Made by a program: the position numbers and the translations under genes. A model generated the notes under the pieces. That model did not search any database. It was not told the origin of the DNA and worked only from the letters and a program-made list of their open reading frames with translations. From Ophiostoma sp. CBS 140.51 (lineage: Eukaryota > Ascomycota > Sordariomycetes > Ophiostomatales > Ophiostomataceae), in contig JANSLP010000134.1 in assembly GCA_029298735.1 (NCBI GenBank), forward strand, positions 1 to 64,000: a stretch of 64,000 nucleotides of DNA, given 5' to 3'. Every line of letters begins with the position of its first letter. Positions within the stretch are counted from its first letter, which is position 1. Shown one piece after another: positions 1-11,379 of the stretch.

Positions 1-262
1 GCCAGTATTGTGTTGTAAAACGTTCGTCGGGCGTCTCGTTCGCAAGAAAGTAATTTGATAAAATTTATTGTCAAAAACAGAAATACCCAGTAAATAGAAA
101 TAAAATAAAAAGGAATCAACAAACTGTAAATGAACAAAAAGAGCTCAGAGACGTGAATAAAACAAAAGGAAATACAAAAGTCCGTTCTAAAAATCGCCGG
201 TATATGATAAAATCAGAGTAGTCCAAAACAAAAGAAATCAAATCCAGGCATCATCAACATCG
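1..262. other. Downstream flank, no gene seen
   Basis: AT-rich sequence lying 3' of the NTF2-like gene on the minus strand. It has several A-rich stretches that would be T-rich in the transcript. I see no coding frame or RNA gene. Confidence 0.5.
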
Positions 263-790
263 TTACTCGGAGTAGCCGGCACAGTGTCCGCACAGCTCCC
301 AGTCGGCACCGGCCGTCTGCCGCCATGAAGAGTGGGCGACCATCTCGAGATCCTCAATCTCGTCACGCTTGCTGCCACTACCGGAGCTCCGCCGCGACAC
401 GGTGACGCGGTAGACGGCAGCCACGGCCATCAGGTCAATCTGAACGACCTTGATATCGTGGAACTTGTAGCTGAGCAAAGGAGTCATGTTGGACAGAGCC
501 TTCTCAACCTCTTCCTTGCCAGCGACGACGTTGGTTCCCTTGTCCTCTTCGCCTTCCATTGGCGGGATGAGGGGGCTCGTAATAACACAGTCTTCGGCCA
601 TGTAGGCGACGGCAGTGGCGGGCTCGTCGCACAGTGCACGCCAGAGCTGAGTGTCCATGGCGCGGCCGGCGGCGACGTTGCGCTGCAAAATGGTGGAGAG
701 GCGGCCCTTGTTGTCTGGTCCAATGGGCTGGGTGGACATGTCCTTGAGCTTATCGTAGCTCTCGTTTGTGAGGCCGAGGACGGTAGGCAT
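263..790 (-). CDS. NTF2-like / SnoaL-fold protein of unknown function
   Basis: Intronless frame of 175 residues starting at an ATG in a good context (CCACCATGCC). The layout fits the NTF2-like fold: an N-terminal helical part (TILQRNVAAGRAMDTQLW, about residues 33-50), a YMAEDCVI strand segment near residue 63-70 as in SnoaL/DUF4440 proteins, and C-terminal strands with an SSW motif near residue 154. The family includes small enzymes and ligand-binding domains, so the fold does not give a substrate. No signal peptide or membrane segment is visible, which suggests a cytosolic protein. It stands alone. A TATATATA run at about 963-970 could serve its promoter. The fold call is moderately sure; the function is unknown. 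Confidence 0.7.
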   Translation of the reverse strand: MPTVLGLTNESYDKLKDMSTQPIGPDNKGRLSTILQRNVAAGRAMDTQLWRALCDEPATAVAYMAEDCVITSPLIPPMEGEEDKGTNVVAGKEEVEKALSNMTPLLSYKFHDIKVVQIDLMAVAAVYRVTVSRRSSGSGSKRDEIEDLEMVAHSSWRQTAGADWELCGHCAGYSE

Positions 791-2609
791 GGTGGCGGTA
801 GTAAAGTGTGGTGGTGTTAAGTGGTTGTGTGTTGTGTGAGTAGTGGTTAAGCTGTGTTGCTAATTGTAGGTGATCGGTTGTTCAACGTTTATGTGGTGCA
901 TCGAGAAGAGAAAGCATCGACAGGTCCAGGGCCCGGATCGACTTAATCACGAAGGGATCTGTGTATATATATGCATTCGTTCATTTTAACGTTCAACCTG
1001 TGGTCCACGCTTTCCGTCATCATCTGTCATTCTTTTCTCTTTTCTTTTCCTTCTCCCACGAGTTCCTCGATCGCGTGGCAAATCATAGATCATTCGACAT
1101 TGTTCACACAATACGTGGTAAAAAAAAGTGGTCAATAAAAGTGGTCGTGTGGAGGGGATGGTTTGACAGGGCTGTTGTCTTGCTCCGTGCTCCGTGCGAC
1201 ATGCTTCATACACAAAAAATTGTGGTGATGTGAACAAAGACTGTTTTTGCCCACACAAAAAAAATGGTTGACGTGGTTGACGTCAGTGTCCGTCGCAATG
1301 GCCGATCATCCGCCCCCCAGTCCAGCCCACCTGTCCCGCCCAGCCCGCCCACACCCACTGTAACGGTGCCCCAGAGTATGCACTGGTGCCCTGTGAAACG
1401 ACCGCTTTGAAGCCCTCTCTTAATAACCTGATGCAAGGGCCGCCCTCGATAAATTGGGTGGCCGACGACTCGATAAATTAATTTAGATGGAGAATAATAT
1501 GGAGATGAACAAAGACGAAGACTCAAAGCGAACGACGGCCAGCGTCTTGCCAAAAACAAGATTCTGTTCTCAAACCATCCCAATGTAACCCACCCCTGTC
1601 CATCCAGTCGTGCCAGCCTGCCGAACTGCCTAGAATCTCTCTTTCCATCGTCGATGTTCTCCACGCTGTTACGTAGCCCACCTCGCTCAGAGTAAAGGCT
1701 GGACTGATGCGAGTATTCAGTCGAACGTATCGACCGACCTGGACTCTGCTGTCCCGCTCTCTAGGATGACCCAGGCTGCCTACCGTCCAGGCTGTGATCT
1801 CATCTATTCTGTGCTGCAGGTAGCCGTCGTCTGGTAAAAGGAAGCGGGTTGGTTCGGCGGGAACGACTGTTGGCCGTCTTGCCCGTCTCTGCCCCGCATA
1901 CGCAATTAAATGGAAAGGCGAGTCCAGACTCGCCTGTGGACTGTGGACGGTCTTCACCTCCTTGTAGGGTGGGATTGGGCTGTGCGGACAAGATTGAGCA
2001 GGATAAGTGATAAGAATGATGGAAGGAAAGGGAAGAGACGAGAACAGAAGCCAATAAAAATAGGGCGTTTGCCACAGACTTGAGACATGCAAGAACATGC
2101 AAGAACATACAACTCGATGCACACTTTTTCAGTGAAGAGTGGTCTTCGTGGTGTGTTTGGGTGATTGTCGACGACATGGCATTGACAAAGACTGACGTCG
2201 ATTCTCTCCGATCTCACAAATTTGATTCTGAGGCGCAGACGTGTGCATCCACACTGTTTACTGTGGTGTATTATCTTTATCTTATACGCTCTGATATATA
2301 CCACATTTGTTTATTTATATATTTTTGACCGAACCTCGTGACTCTGAACGATATCGAAGATGATGCAAACGTCAAGGACCAAGAACAGACAGACTTTCGT
2401 AACACAGATCAGGCGTCCGTCTTGGGTAACAGTAGATATCCACGTTCTCAAACCCATATTCCTGTCTTGTACTTTTACGTCTGTCGATATGTGATCTGTG
2501 GACGGTGATGTCCTGTTGATCTGTTGACATGTTCTAAAAACAGAAATTTATACTTCTAGTAGTTCTATGTACAAGTAGAAAATATATACAGTCAACCCCC
2601 TCAAGTGGC
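791..2609. other. Intergenic, 1.8 kb
   Basis: Upstream of the NTF2-like gene and downstream of the EthD gene, both on the minus strand. It contains a TATATATA run (about 963-970) and a short direct repeat of acatgcaaga units at about 2085-2109. Several frames without stops occur but none has family-like sequence. I see no gene. Confidence 0.5.
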
Positions 2610-3070
2610 CTACACAATAGTGACGGTACTGCCCGTCGCCATAATGGTCACCTGCTCCTGCATGAAGAACTCCTGGTCCGGCGACACGTCGCGCTTGAAC
2701 TCGGGGTCGGCAAACGCGACGGAGATGGCGTTGGGATCCGAGAACTCAAAGATGGCGCAGCCGTCGTATTTGGAGAGGAACTGCGAGTCGACGCCGGTTG
2801 GGGCGTTGGAGCCGGTGTGGATCTAAGAAGTCAGCGAGCGACTCCGACCAAAAGGGAGGAGGAGCGGCAACAAGTTCGCCGATGAAAACGACCAAAGGGA
2901 GGACAAAAAGAAGCCAAAAACCTCACCTGCTTATAAGTAAGACCATGCTTCTCGGCCCATGGCTTGACGAGAGGACCGTGGACGTCCTCCCAGTACTTGT
3001 AAAAGTCCTCAAGGGACATGCCCTCTTTGCGCTTAATGAAGGCGACCATTGTGTGGGATGTGGGAGGCAT
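2610..3070 (-). CDS. EthD-domain protein
   Basis: Two exons: 3070-2927 and 2822-2610, joined across an intron at 2926-2823 (GTGAGG donor, CTTAG acceptor, phase 0). The protein has 118 residues. The EthD / dimeric alpha-beta barrel fold covers nearly all of it. It opens with the family's VAFIKRKEGMSLEDFYKYW segment and the HGPLV motif near residue 31-35, and ends with a DPEF-containing segment as in other EthD proteins. Bacterial EthD is linked to ether degradation, but fungal members often act in secondary metabolism or are uncharacterised, so no reaction is assigned. It is small and probably cytosolic. Neighbours give no functional link. Confidence 0.85.
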
Positions 3071-3447
3071 TTTGGCGGGTGTGTTGTGAATGAATATGAG
3101 TTATTCTGTTGCTTTTCTGAATTGTTGTGAACATCGTGAGTATCGAGTGAAGTCGGCCGTCTTATATCGTTGTTCCTTCCTCCGGGCACCCCGCAGCCCG
3201 AAACGGATAACCATACCCGCCCAAGACTTAGAGGCGCCAGCGCCCGGAAGGCGCAAGCCTATTCACGATTCAGGTGCTAATAAGATGTACAGCGCTTACA
3301 CTAACAGCGGGACCCTGGTGAAGTCCGGGGCACACGTGGAGATACTCCGGGGAAGTGTCGTTCAACGTAAATTCAACATAAATTGTATTAAAATGCTGCT
3401 CTCTTTTTAGGCCACATGTGAACTACCCTTGGAGCTACGCACTCTCC
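3071..3447. other. Intergenic between EthD gene and LYC1-like gene
   Basis: Holds the promoter of the EthD gene and the 3' end of the LYC1-like gene. Its centre (about 3180-3360) is GC-rich. I checked it for a 5S rRNA or tRNA and found neither. Confidence 0.45.
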
Positions 3448-4836
3448 TCAGTACCATCCAAACTTCTCGTTGGCCACCCAGTCCACATCCTCCGACAGAG
3501 TGCCGGCACCGTGCCACCGCAAACTTGGGATGCTGTCCTTGGCCCGCTCCACCTCCTTGTAGGCAATCCCGCTCCGCTCTGCTAGGATGCGCTGCGCCGG
3601 TGTCGGATTCCACAGCTGCACTTCGCCGCACTTCCATGCCGCCGCCTCGCCCTGCGCCATGCGCACAATCGCCGCGAAACCGTCGACGTGCTGCTGCGAG
3701 ATGGGCACCTCGCCGGGGTCGGCAGGGAAATCGTCGTCCAGGTCTTCCAAAACAACATGCAGGATATACAAGGTGTTGCCCTCACCGTTCTGGGACTTGA
3801 GTCCGCTGTAGTAGCCGCGCGTCCAGATGACCCAGATGCTGCGCTGCTTCTCGACAATGATGCCCGATCCATCTGGCTTGGGCGAGTTGTTGAGCGTGCA
3901 CAGCGCACCCCGGACCGTCGGCGTTTTGCCAAAGATATGTTTGGTCATGTAGTCCTCACGCATGAGGTGCCATAGCATGGTGTTGAGATCCGGCACGAGC
4001 GTGACACTGGGCCCCGCGAGAGACCGCCGGCTGCTGCCGCCGCCCAGAACCGCCCGCCGTGTGGCCCGCCGAATCAGGCGAGCACGCAGCAGCTGCACGT
4101 CAATGGGGCACAGCTCCGTCAGTTCATGATAGCCGAGCGGAGTCACCGTGAAACTGCCGTCTTCGCTGTGGACCGCCTTGGACGTATACGAGAATGTGCC
4201 GTCTTCAATCTCGGCGGTCGTGGATGGCGGCAATGCCAAGGGTGGGAACGACAGGTGCTTGCTGGGGAACGCCGGCCAGCCCTTGCCCGCGTAGTAGCTC
4301 TTGCCAATGTCAGAGTACAACACGGAGAAGAGTGTCTTGGGCTTATCATCCTCCTTGCTCGCAGCCATCATGTTGGGTCCCACCTCTTCATGCTTTGGAC
4401 TGCCGACCTGCCACCGCTCCAGACGCTTTCCTAGCTCCGTTAGCATCCGCCCTGCGTAGCCCTTGCCCCGGTACTGCGGGTCCGTAAACACCGACGCAAT
4501 GCCGTGTGCAATGCCGTCCACCACTATGGGCGACTCGGCCGCTTCTGCCGACATGGCATGCTTCCGCAACGTCTCGCAGCTTGACAAAATGGGCCGCTGG
4601 TTGGCGGGGCGTGTGCCGTCCGTCAGGATCCAGTGCGTGATGCCGCTCTCCATGGCTAGCGGCACTGTCGTCAGATAGTCTTCGCGGTGCAGATAGTCGT
4701 CCATGACCAGCGCGTTGCCCCACATCGGGTGCGTCAGCTCCCATACTTTGCGGCGCTCTTCGACGGTCGGGATCGCCAGAATCAACGAAGGGTCGGCCGC
4801 CGACGGCAGGCTCGAGTCGTGGCCGGTGGAGCCCAT
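3448..4836 (-). CDS. LYC1: LYC1-type lysine N-acetyltransferase (GNAT)
   Basis: Intronless, 462 residues, ATG start. The protein resembles yeast LYC1 along its whole length: an LTHPMWGNAL segment near the N-terminus, DYLTTVPLA about residue 53-61, the GNAT acetyl-CoA motif in YRGKGYAGRML about residue 122-132, then FSVLYSDIGKSYYAGKGW and a terminal FGWY. In Yarrowia lipolytica LYC1 acetylates lysine at N6 using acetyl-CoA, the first step of a fungal lysine catabolic route; the same role is inferred here. The C-terminal half is less conserved and is specific to this fungal family. No signal peptide is seen, so a cytosolic enzyme is likely. The family call is firm; substrate comes from homology only. 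Confidence 0.82.
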   Translation of the reverse strand: MGSTGHDSSLPSAADPSLILAIPTVEERRKVWELTHPMWGNALVMDDYLHREDYLTTVPLAMESGITHWILTDGTRPANQRPILSSCETLRKHAMSAEAAESPIVVDGIAHGIASVFTDPQYRGKGYAGRMLTELGKRLERWQVGSPKHEEVGPNMMAASKEDDKPKTLFSVLYSDIGKSYYAGKGWPAFPSKHLSFPPLALPPSTTAEIEDGTFSYTSKAVHSEDGSFTVTPLGYHELTELCPIDVQLLRARLIRRATRRAVLGGGSSRRSLAGPSVTLVPDLNTMLWHLMREDYMTKHIFGKTPTVRGALCTLNNSPKPDGSGIIVEKQRSIWVIWTRGYYSGLKSQNGEGNTLYILHVVLEDLDDDFPADPGEVPISQQHVDGFAAIVRMAQGEAAAWKCGEVQLWNPTPAQRILAERSGIAYKEVERAKDSIPSLRWHGAGTLSEDVDWVANEKFGWY

Positions 4837-6331
4837 TGTGGTGACGGAGAGGTGTTGTCGAGGTGGAAAGAGAACAATTGGTGGGTGGAGGTCGTTGTTG
4901 GCACCTCTAATGTAGATATTTGAGGTCTCTCGTTATCGTGACTTTTTGGAGTTGTTGTATCTTGAAAGTTCAAAATTCAGCTGTGGTCGATTTCTACCGT
5001 CCCTCATCCACGTTGTAGTGACGAAAGAGGAAGGAGGAGCCGATTTTGTACAGACCGTTTCGTTTTCTATCGCGGGGGAAGGTGCGTAGCTGCGTGGGTC
5101 TAGCGCTGTCTCTTGCTCGTTCTGGAACTCGTCGGTGTAGCTGCTGATAAGAGGAAGAAAAAGGAAAGAAGGAAAGAGCGATTCGAGGCCGATTTGTCGT
5201 TAAGATGAAAAAGAGAAGACGAGAAGTGGCATTTGGAATATGTATATATAGTTTCGACAATGGTACGAAGTAGAGATGCGATCGAATAATAAAAACATTG
5301 GACAACTTCGACAGGGAGGATCGGCAGCACTAGGTGCAGTATTGGCCGGCCTTGGCTTTCTTTTGTTTCTATTCTTTGGCTTTCGTTACTTTTCACGGGG
5401 TCGATCCTTGGGAGATGCTTGAAGGCTTGACCTCCAAAGGAAGGCAAAGAAGGCGCTTGTGACTAAAAGCCCAGTTCGTGATTGGCAAACACAAAAACGT
5501 ACAAGCCCATCCAGGCCGTCGAAGTGAACCAAGAGTCCCGTATGTTCATGTATCTCTTGTATCTCAGCGGACAAGATCCTTACTTTTTGCAACTACACTT
5601 GACCTAATCAAGCAGGACAGATACTGCCTGTCGTTTCCTGTCGTTCTTTTCCTTCTTGTCCTTCCTGTCGTGGGCCCTGTCCGTGCAGAAACACTGAAAA
5701 TAAAAGGCCATTTTCTTACGTTTTCTGCAGACTTTACGTCACTAAAATGAAGAGAGAGCAGTTTCTCATGTGCTCCTTCCCGCACACCGTGTTCCTTGTT
5801 GGTTCCGCTGTGGTCGGGAAGGTGCAAGGCGCTGGACGGAAACGGCGCGGCGGTTCTCTCTTTTACGTACTCTTCTGTATTTTACTAGCGTTTAAGCCGA
5901 CGATAGGCGGCCTGTCACAGGTCAAGGTGGGCGGAGGTGGGAGCTGGAAACGGAGAACGGGCTGCACTATCTCAGGGAGGTCAAGCAAGTCAATGAGGGG
6001 CTGCTCAAATGACCACTTTCCTGTGTCCTTAAACTGTTTTTGATTGACTTTGTTGCCTCCTTGACCTTTCCTTATCGTTGGACTTGTTCACCGACTCGCC
6101 TTGAGCCCCCTTCTTTAACCTCGTGTGATGCTAGATTGCACGGGATCACCTGCAGGAGTAACCAGACACGGACCTTAATCTCGGAATATCTCGAACTGGA
6201 CAATTTCATACGTAAATGCATTTTGTATTGACGACGCCTGGGTCTCTTTTTGACTTTCCTTTTTTCTATCACAAGTACATTGTCGATATGACCTTATACA
6301 ACATCTAAACCTGTAGTATCTTCTCCAACAC
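4837..6331. other. Intergenic, 1.5 kb
   Basis: Lies between the 5' end of the LYC1-like gene and the 3' end of CCT1, both on the minus strand. Open frames of 60-115 codons occur on both strands but look like random translation, with no recognisable domain, signal peptide or splice-supported continuation. I see no gene. Confidence 0.5.
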
Positions 6332-8284
6332 TTAGTGGCCGTGGCCGTCATCCTCCTGCTGCTGCTCCGGGTCCAGCTTGATCAGTGTGTCGATGCGCAT
6401 AATACTGATGCACGCCTCCACCGCCGACTTGAGCTGCCGCACCTTGCTCATGCTCGGCTCCAGCACACCCGCCTTGATCTCGTCCACCACCCGGCCCCGC
6501 ATCAGGTCCAGACCGTAGTTCTTGTAGCCCTTCTTGCGTGCAATCGCCTTCTCATCGTCCAGCTGCTGCTGCTTGGCCGCTGCGGATTTGGAGGAGGTGG
6601 CAGCCTGCGATGCCAGCTGCTGTGCGTCCTTGGCACCAGCGCCAGCACCGGCAGCACCGCCGGCCGCGCCCGAGGTTGCACCAGCTGCACCAGCAGATGC
6701 TGCCGCACCGGCAGCACCGTGACCACCAGCTGCCGGCTTGTCCAGCACCCGCTGCGACAGCGCGTGCCGTGACCGTAGCTGAGCCACCAGCTCCGAGGCG
6801 TCCTTGGCGGCGTTGACAGCCAGCGTCTTGGGAATCACCAGCAGCGACTGGGCGAACTCGCCAATGGCCAGCTGCTCGCGCGAGCCGACGGTGCCGGCGT
6901 ACTCCTCGAGGTAAATGTGCAGGGCCGTCTCTACGGCACCGCCACCGGGCACAATGCTGCCGCTCTCGAGCGTGCGCTTGACGGCCGACAGCGAGTCGTG
7001 CACGGAGCGCTCCATCTCGTCGAGCGAGAAGTCGTTGGGGCCGCGCAGGATGACAGAGGCCGAAGAGTGCACCTTGGTGCCCTTGACGAGAATGCATTCA
7101 TCGTCGGAAATGCGCACCTGCGAGACCTCCTCGGCGTGACCCAGGTACGAGGCCTCGAAGCGCTCGTCACCATTGAGGTCGGAGAGCGTGCTGAGCAGGG
7201 TGGCGCCGGTGGCGCGGGCGATGCGCCGCAGGTCCTCCTTCTTGCACCGGCGGACGGCCATGGCGCCGCGCTCGATGAACAGCTTAAGCACCAGGTCATC
7301 AATGCCCTTGGTGGTCAGGATGACGTTGGCGCCGGCCTTGAGAATCATCTCGACACGCTCAATGACCATGCCGGCCTCGCGCGCGCGGATCTGCTCGAGC
7401 TGCTGCGGGTCGTCGACGGTAATCTGGACGCCGAGCTTCATGCGCTCCTTTTGTAGGTTCATGTCCAGCACAGCAATCTTGGCGTCGGGTATCCGCGTCT
7501 TCATGGCCTGCGAGGCCACCGTGCAGTTAAGCGCGTAGCCCTTGACGAGCACCGACTCGGTGGCGCTCTTGCCGTGGGCCTTCAAGATGTTGACGGCCTT
7601 GACGGGGTACTTGGTCTCGCCGTTGCGGCTGTTGACCGACTTGACGGCCTGCAGGGCGTCGACAACCATGTTGGCAAAGAAATCTGAGTCCGCGCCGATA
7701 ATCTTGCTCGACATGCTGGTCTTGGCAATGTTGATGAGCGACTCGCGTCCCAGCTGCTCGACCTTGATGCTAATGTGGTCGTTCATGTACTTGATAGCCT
7801 CGCGCAGGGCCAGGCGGTAGCCCGTAATGATGGTCGTCGGGTGTATGCGGTTCTTCATCAGCTCGTTGGCGCGCCGTAACAGCTCGGCCGCAATCAGCAC
7901 GACGGACGTTGTGCCGTCGCCTACTTCCTTGTCCTGCTGCTGTGCCAGGTCCACCAGGATCTTGCCGGCCGGATGCTCGACGTCGAGCAGCGTCAGGATC
8001 GTCGCGCCGTCGTTGGTCACCGTCACGTCGCCAATGTCGTCGACCATCATCTTGTCCAGACCGCTGGGGCCAAAGGAGCTCTTGACCACATTGGCAATTG
8101 CCTGTGTAGCCATAACTGGGGAGAGAGAAGTGTTAGCATATGAATTGAGCCAACGAGCAACTCAATTGCATTCCCCTCCTGCCCACGTCTACCTACCGTT
8201 CTGATCACGAATGTCGGTGCCGGAAATCTTCTGGCCACCCAAAAAGAGCGTCCCCTGCCGGGACTGCTCAAACATGGACGTCAT
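6332..8284 (-). CDS. CCT1: T-complex protein 1 subunit alpha (CCT1 chaperonin)
   Basis: Two exons, 8284-8197 and 8115-6332, with an 81-nt intron (GTAGGT donor, CCCCAG acceptor). The 623-residue product is a cytosolic group II chaperonin subunit, one of eight in the TRiC/CCT ring that folds actin and tubulin. Visible marks: IANVVKSSFGPSGLDKM, the ATPase motifs NDGATIL and GDGTTS, the alpha-type apical segment GANVILTTKGIDD, and GGGAVE in the second equatorial part. It ends in DDGHGH, typical of fungal alpha subunits. An Ala/Gly/Gln-rich insert of about 60 residues (roughly 490-550) separates the SRHA region from the GLDL segment, making it longer than the usual ~560 residues. It shares a 1-kb promoter region with the divergent prolyl-tRNA synthetase gene. 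Confidence 0.95.
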
Positions 8285-9270
8285 GGCGATGGCGGTGTGG
8301 AATGAGGAGGATGGGTATAAAGAATTGGCGAACAATCACAAATCGAAGACGAGAAGACAAATAGTCTCGATCGAGGAAAAAAAGGGTGCCGTGGAATGCT
8401 GGCGCCTGGTCGTGGGATGTAGTCGTTGTTGTCGACCGCCTTGTTGAAGCTCCTTTTTCGTCAAGGCAGAAATATTTGGTACTGTTGGAGTGGTCCTCTG
8501 AAAAATAGGAGAGCTTTTAGCAAGTAGCTGTCCCGCGCCTGCTGCAAGATTGCTTACAATAGGGGCGAAAAAAGAGGGGAGCCCGTGGAACCGTGGAGGG
8601 GGATAGAAGAAAGGGGAAGCAGGCGACAGAAAGCAACAGGCGGCGCTGCTAGGCTCCATAGCACTTTCCTAAATTTTAGTACGGAAAATCAGTTGATCCA
8701 TGCCCTGCAGGCACATTGCACAGGGGCCGAGAGAGAGGAGGAAGGAGGGACCTGGCAGAAACCGTTGAAAGTGGAGGCAGGCGCAACCACACCGCCTTCC
8801 CCTGTTGGCGCTGTTGACTCTCTGTTGGTCTCTCTCAAAAGATAAGGGGCTAGCCCCTCTATCAGTGCCTGAAAGTGACCAGGGCCCGCGCCAACGAGAC
8901 GTGCGGGGCAACTGCGAAAGATTTTGGGTGCGCAAAGGAAGGCAGCGGGCAGCGGGCGGCATAGCGACGGCGGGAAAGAGCACTCACTAAACGATACCAA
9001 TAAATAATAGAGCCTGAGAAAACAGCCTGAGAAATATCTCCCGAAAAAATAGCACATAAAAAGACACGATCCAGATTTAACCACACAAGGCTGCCGGGTG
9101 ACTCAGAACGAGACGAGACGACGACGACAAGCACTGCGCATTGAACAAACCGAGCGTGTTTACTTTTGTTGAAAATAGCGCTGCTAGATCGCCCGCATCG
9201 CCAATCCCACATCATCACGAAAAACCACCAAATTTTGACCCCCCTGTCAACAATACCGAAAACCGACAAC
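8285..9270. promoter_or_regulatory. Divergent promoter region, CCT1 / prolyl-tRNA synthetase
   Basis: About 1 kb between two translation- and folding-related housekeeping genes transcribed away from each other. I see no convincing coding frame. Shared control of the pair is possible but no specific site was recognised. Confidence 0.5.
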
Positions 9271-11019
9271 ATGGCCGACGCTGCTGCCCCCGCGAGCACG
9301 GAGCCCTCCAAGAGCGCGCTCAAGAAGGCTGAGAAGGCCGCCAAGATGGCCCAGGCCAAGGCGGAGAAGGCGGCCAAGCAGACCATCGCTGTGGTCGGCG
9401 GCAAGAAGGCCGACGACATTATCGGCATCACCGTCAGCAAGAACGACCACTTTGCGCAGTGGTACCAGGAGGTTGTGCTCAAGGCCGAGATGATTGACTA
9501 CTACAACGAGATTGCCGGCTTCTACATCCTGCGCCCGCCGGCAATGTACGTCTGGAACGTCATCCGCAAGTGGTTCCAGGAGCGCATTGAGCACTTGGGC
9601 GTCGAGGAGACGAGCTTCCCCATGTTCCTGTCGTCCAAGTCGCTCGAGAAGGAGAAGGACCACGTCGAGGGCTTTGCTCCCGAGCTGGCCTGGGTGACGA
9701 AGGCGTAAGTCCACAACTCTCACCAAGATATTCAAATTGAATACACCCACGGCATATTATTGCACACTAACCTCTCCAGCGGCGACAAGGACCTCGAGGT
9801 CCCCGTGGCCGTCCGCCCGACCTCCGAAGCCGTCATGTACCCCTACTACGCCAAGTGGATCCGCAGCCACCGCGACCTGCCCTTCCGTCTGAACCAGTGG
9901 AACTCTGTCGTCCGCTGGGAGGCCAAGCAGACGACTCCCTTCCTGCGCGCCCGCGAGTTCCTGTGGCAGGAGGGCCACACTGCCCACGTTTCAGAGAAGC
10001 TGGCTGGCGAGGAGGTCCTGGAGATTCTGGAACTGTACGCGGGCGTCTACGAGCAGCTTCTGGCTGTCCCCGTTGTGCGCGGCCGCAAGACGGAGAACGA
10101 GAAGTTTGCCGGTGGCTACTACACGACCACCGTCGAGGGCTACATTCCGACCAACGGCCGCGGTATCCAGGGCGCCACCTCGCACTGCCTGGGCCAGAAC
10201 TTCTCCAAGATGTTTGACATTACGGTTGAGGACCCCAACCAAAAGGGTCAGCACATGCACGTCTGGCAGAACTCGTGGGGTCTGTCCACGCGTGTCATTG
10301 GTGTCATGGTCATGATCCACGGTGACGACAAGGGCCTCGTTCTCCCGCCCCGTATCTCCAAGGTCCAGTCCATCCTGATCCCTGTCGGCCTGACGGCCAA
10401 GATGACCGCCGAGGAGAAGACGGCCCACCTCGCCAAGTGCGACGAGCTGTACGCCGAGATCAAGAAGGCCGGTGTCCGCGCCGATATCGATGTGCGTGAG
10501 GGTTATACCCCGGCCTGGAAGTTCAACGACTGGGAGCTCAAGGGTGTGCCCCTGCGTCTCGAGTTTGGTCCCAAGGATGCTGCCAAGGATGTTATTTCGT
10601 ACGCCCGCCGTGATACTGGTGAGAAGGGTACCATCCCGCTGGCCGAGCTTGCCACGGCCGTCCCTGCCCTGCTGGAGACGATCCAGAAGGCCATGTACGA
10701 CAAGGCGGACAAGGCCTTCCGCGAGCACCGCCTCGTCATTTCGGACTGGAGCAAGGTCGTCCCCGCGCTCGACGACAAGAACGTTGTCCTCATCCCCTTC
10801 TGCCTCGACCCCAAGTGCGAGGAGCGCATCAAGGACCTGACCAAGAGCGAGGAGGTCACTGAGGGCCCTGACGGCCAGCGCGCCCCCTCCATGGGCATGA
10901 AGTCGCTGTGTATTCCTTTCGAGCAGCCCGCCGAGAAGATTCCTGAGGGCACAAAGTGCCTGAACCCCGAGTGCAACAGCACCGCCAACACCTGGGTTAT
11001 GTTCGGCCGCAGCTATTAG
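9271..11019 (+). CDS. Cytoplasmic prolyl-tRNA synthetase
   Basis: Two exons, 9271-9704 and 9780-11019, with a 75-nt intron (GTAAGT donor, CTCCAG acceptor). The product has 557 residues. It charges tRNA-Pro with proline. After a Lys/Ala-rich N-terminal tail (about residues 1-45) comes the class II core: DHFAQWYQEV, motif 2 in RPTSEAVMYPYYAKWI plus SVVRWE, and motif 3 in SWGLSTRVIGVMVMIHGDD. It ends with the anticodon-binding domain and the eukaryote/archaea-type C-terminal domain, with Cys pairs CLDPKC and CLNPEC and a final tyrosine, as in this family. The start at MADAAAP is the first ATG that keeps the typical tail; the upstream frame has no better start. An AATAAA-like signal lies about 30 nt after the stop. 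Confidence 0.95.
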
Positions 11020-11379
11020 AGCGGGAGTGATTTCAGAGAATAACGAATAAAAATAAAATGGGAAAATATACACAAAAACAAGCGGAGCATGGGCAGAGAG
11101 CGTAAAACGAGTGTAGTGCAATTAGCGAGGAATTTTATTTGATTTACGTGGTCTGATAAGCGAGTGAATATCAATGTTACAGTGATGAGTCTTGAAAAGG
11201 TAAAATAAATTCAGATAAATCAAAACGTGACGCTATAAATTCAAATATTATGACATAAGAAATTAACCCTTGAGAGGAAGCATCTTATCCTTCTCTTTCT
11301 CATCATGCTCTTCCTCTTCCTTTCCCCTCCCCTTAAACGACGACCACCAATCATTACGTGCACCGCGGGGCGTCTCATC
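11020..11379. other. Convergent 3' intergenic region
   Basis: Separates the 3' ends of the prolyl-tRNA synthetase gene (plus) and the PLD-like gene (minus). It is AT-rich with AATAAA-like motifs near 11047-11056, consistent with polyadenylation signals. No gene is seen. Confidence 0.5.

Noticed and set aside
3180..3360. GC-rich block between the EthD and LYC1-like genes, considered as 5S rRNA or tRNA
   Set aside because: No A/B/C box arrangement and no recognisable 5S sequence.
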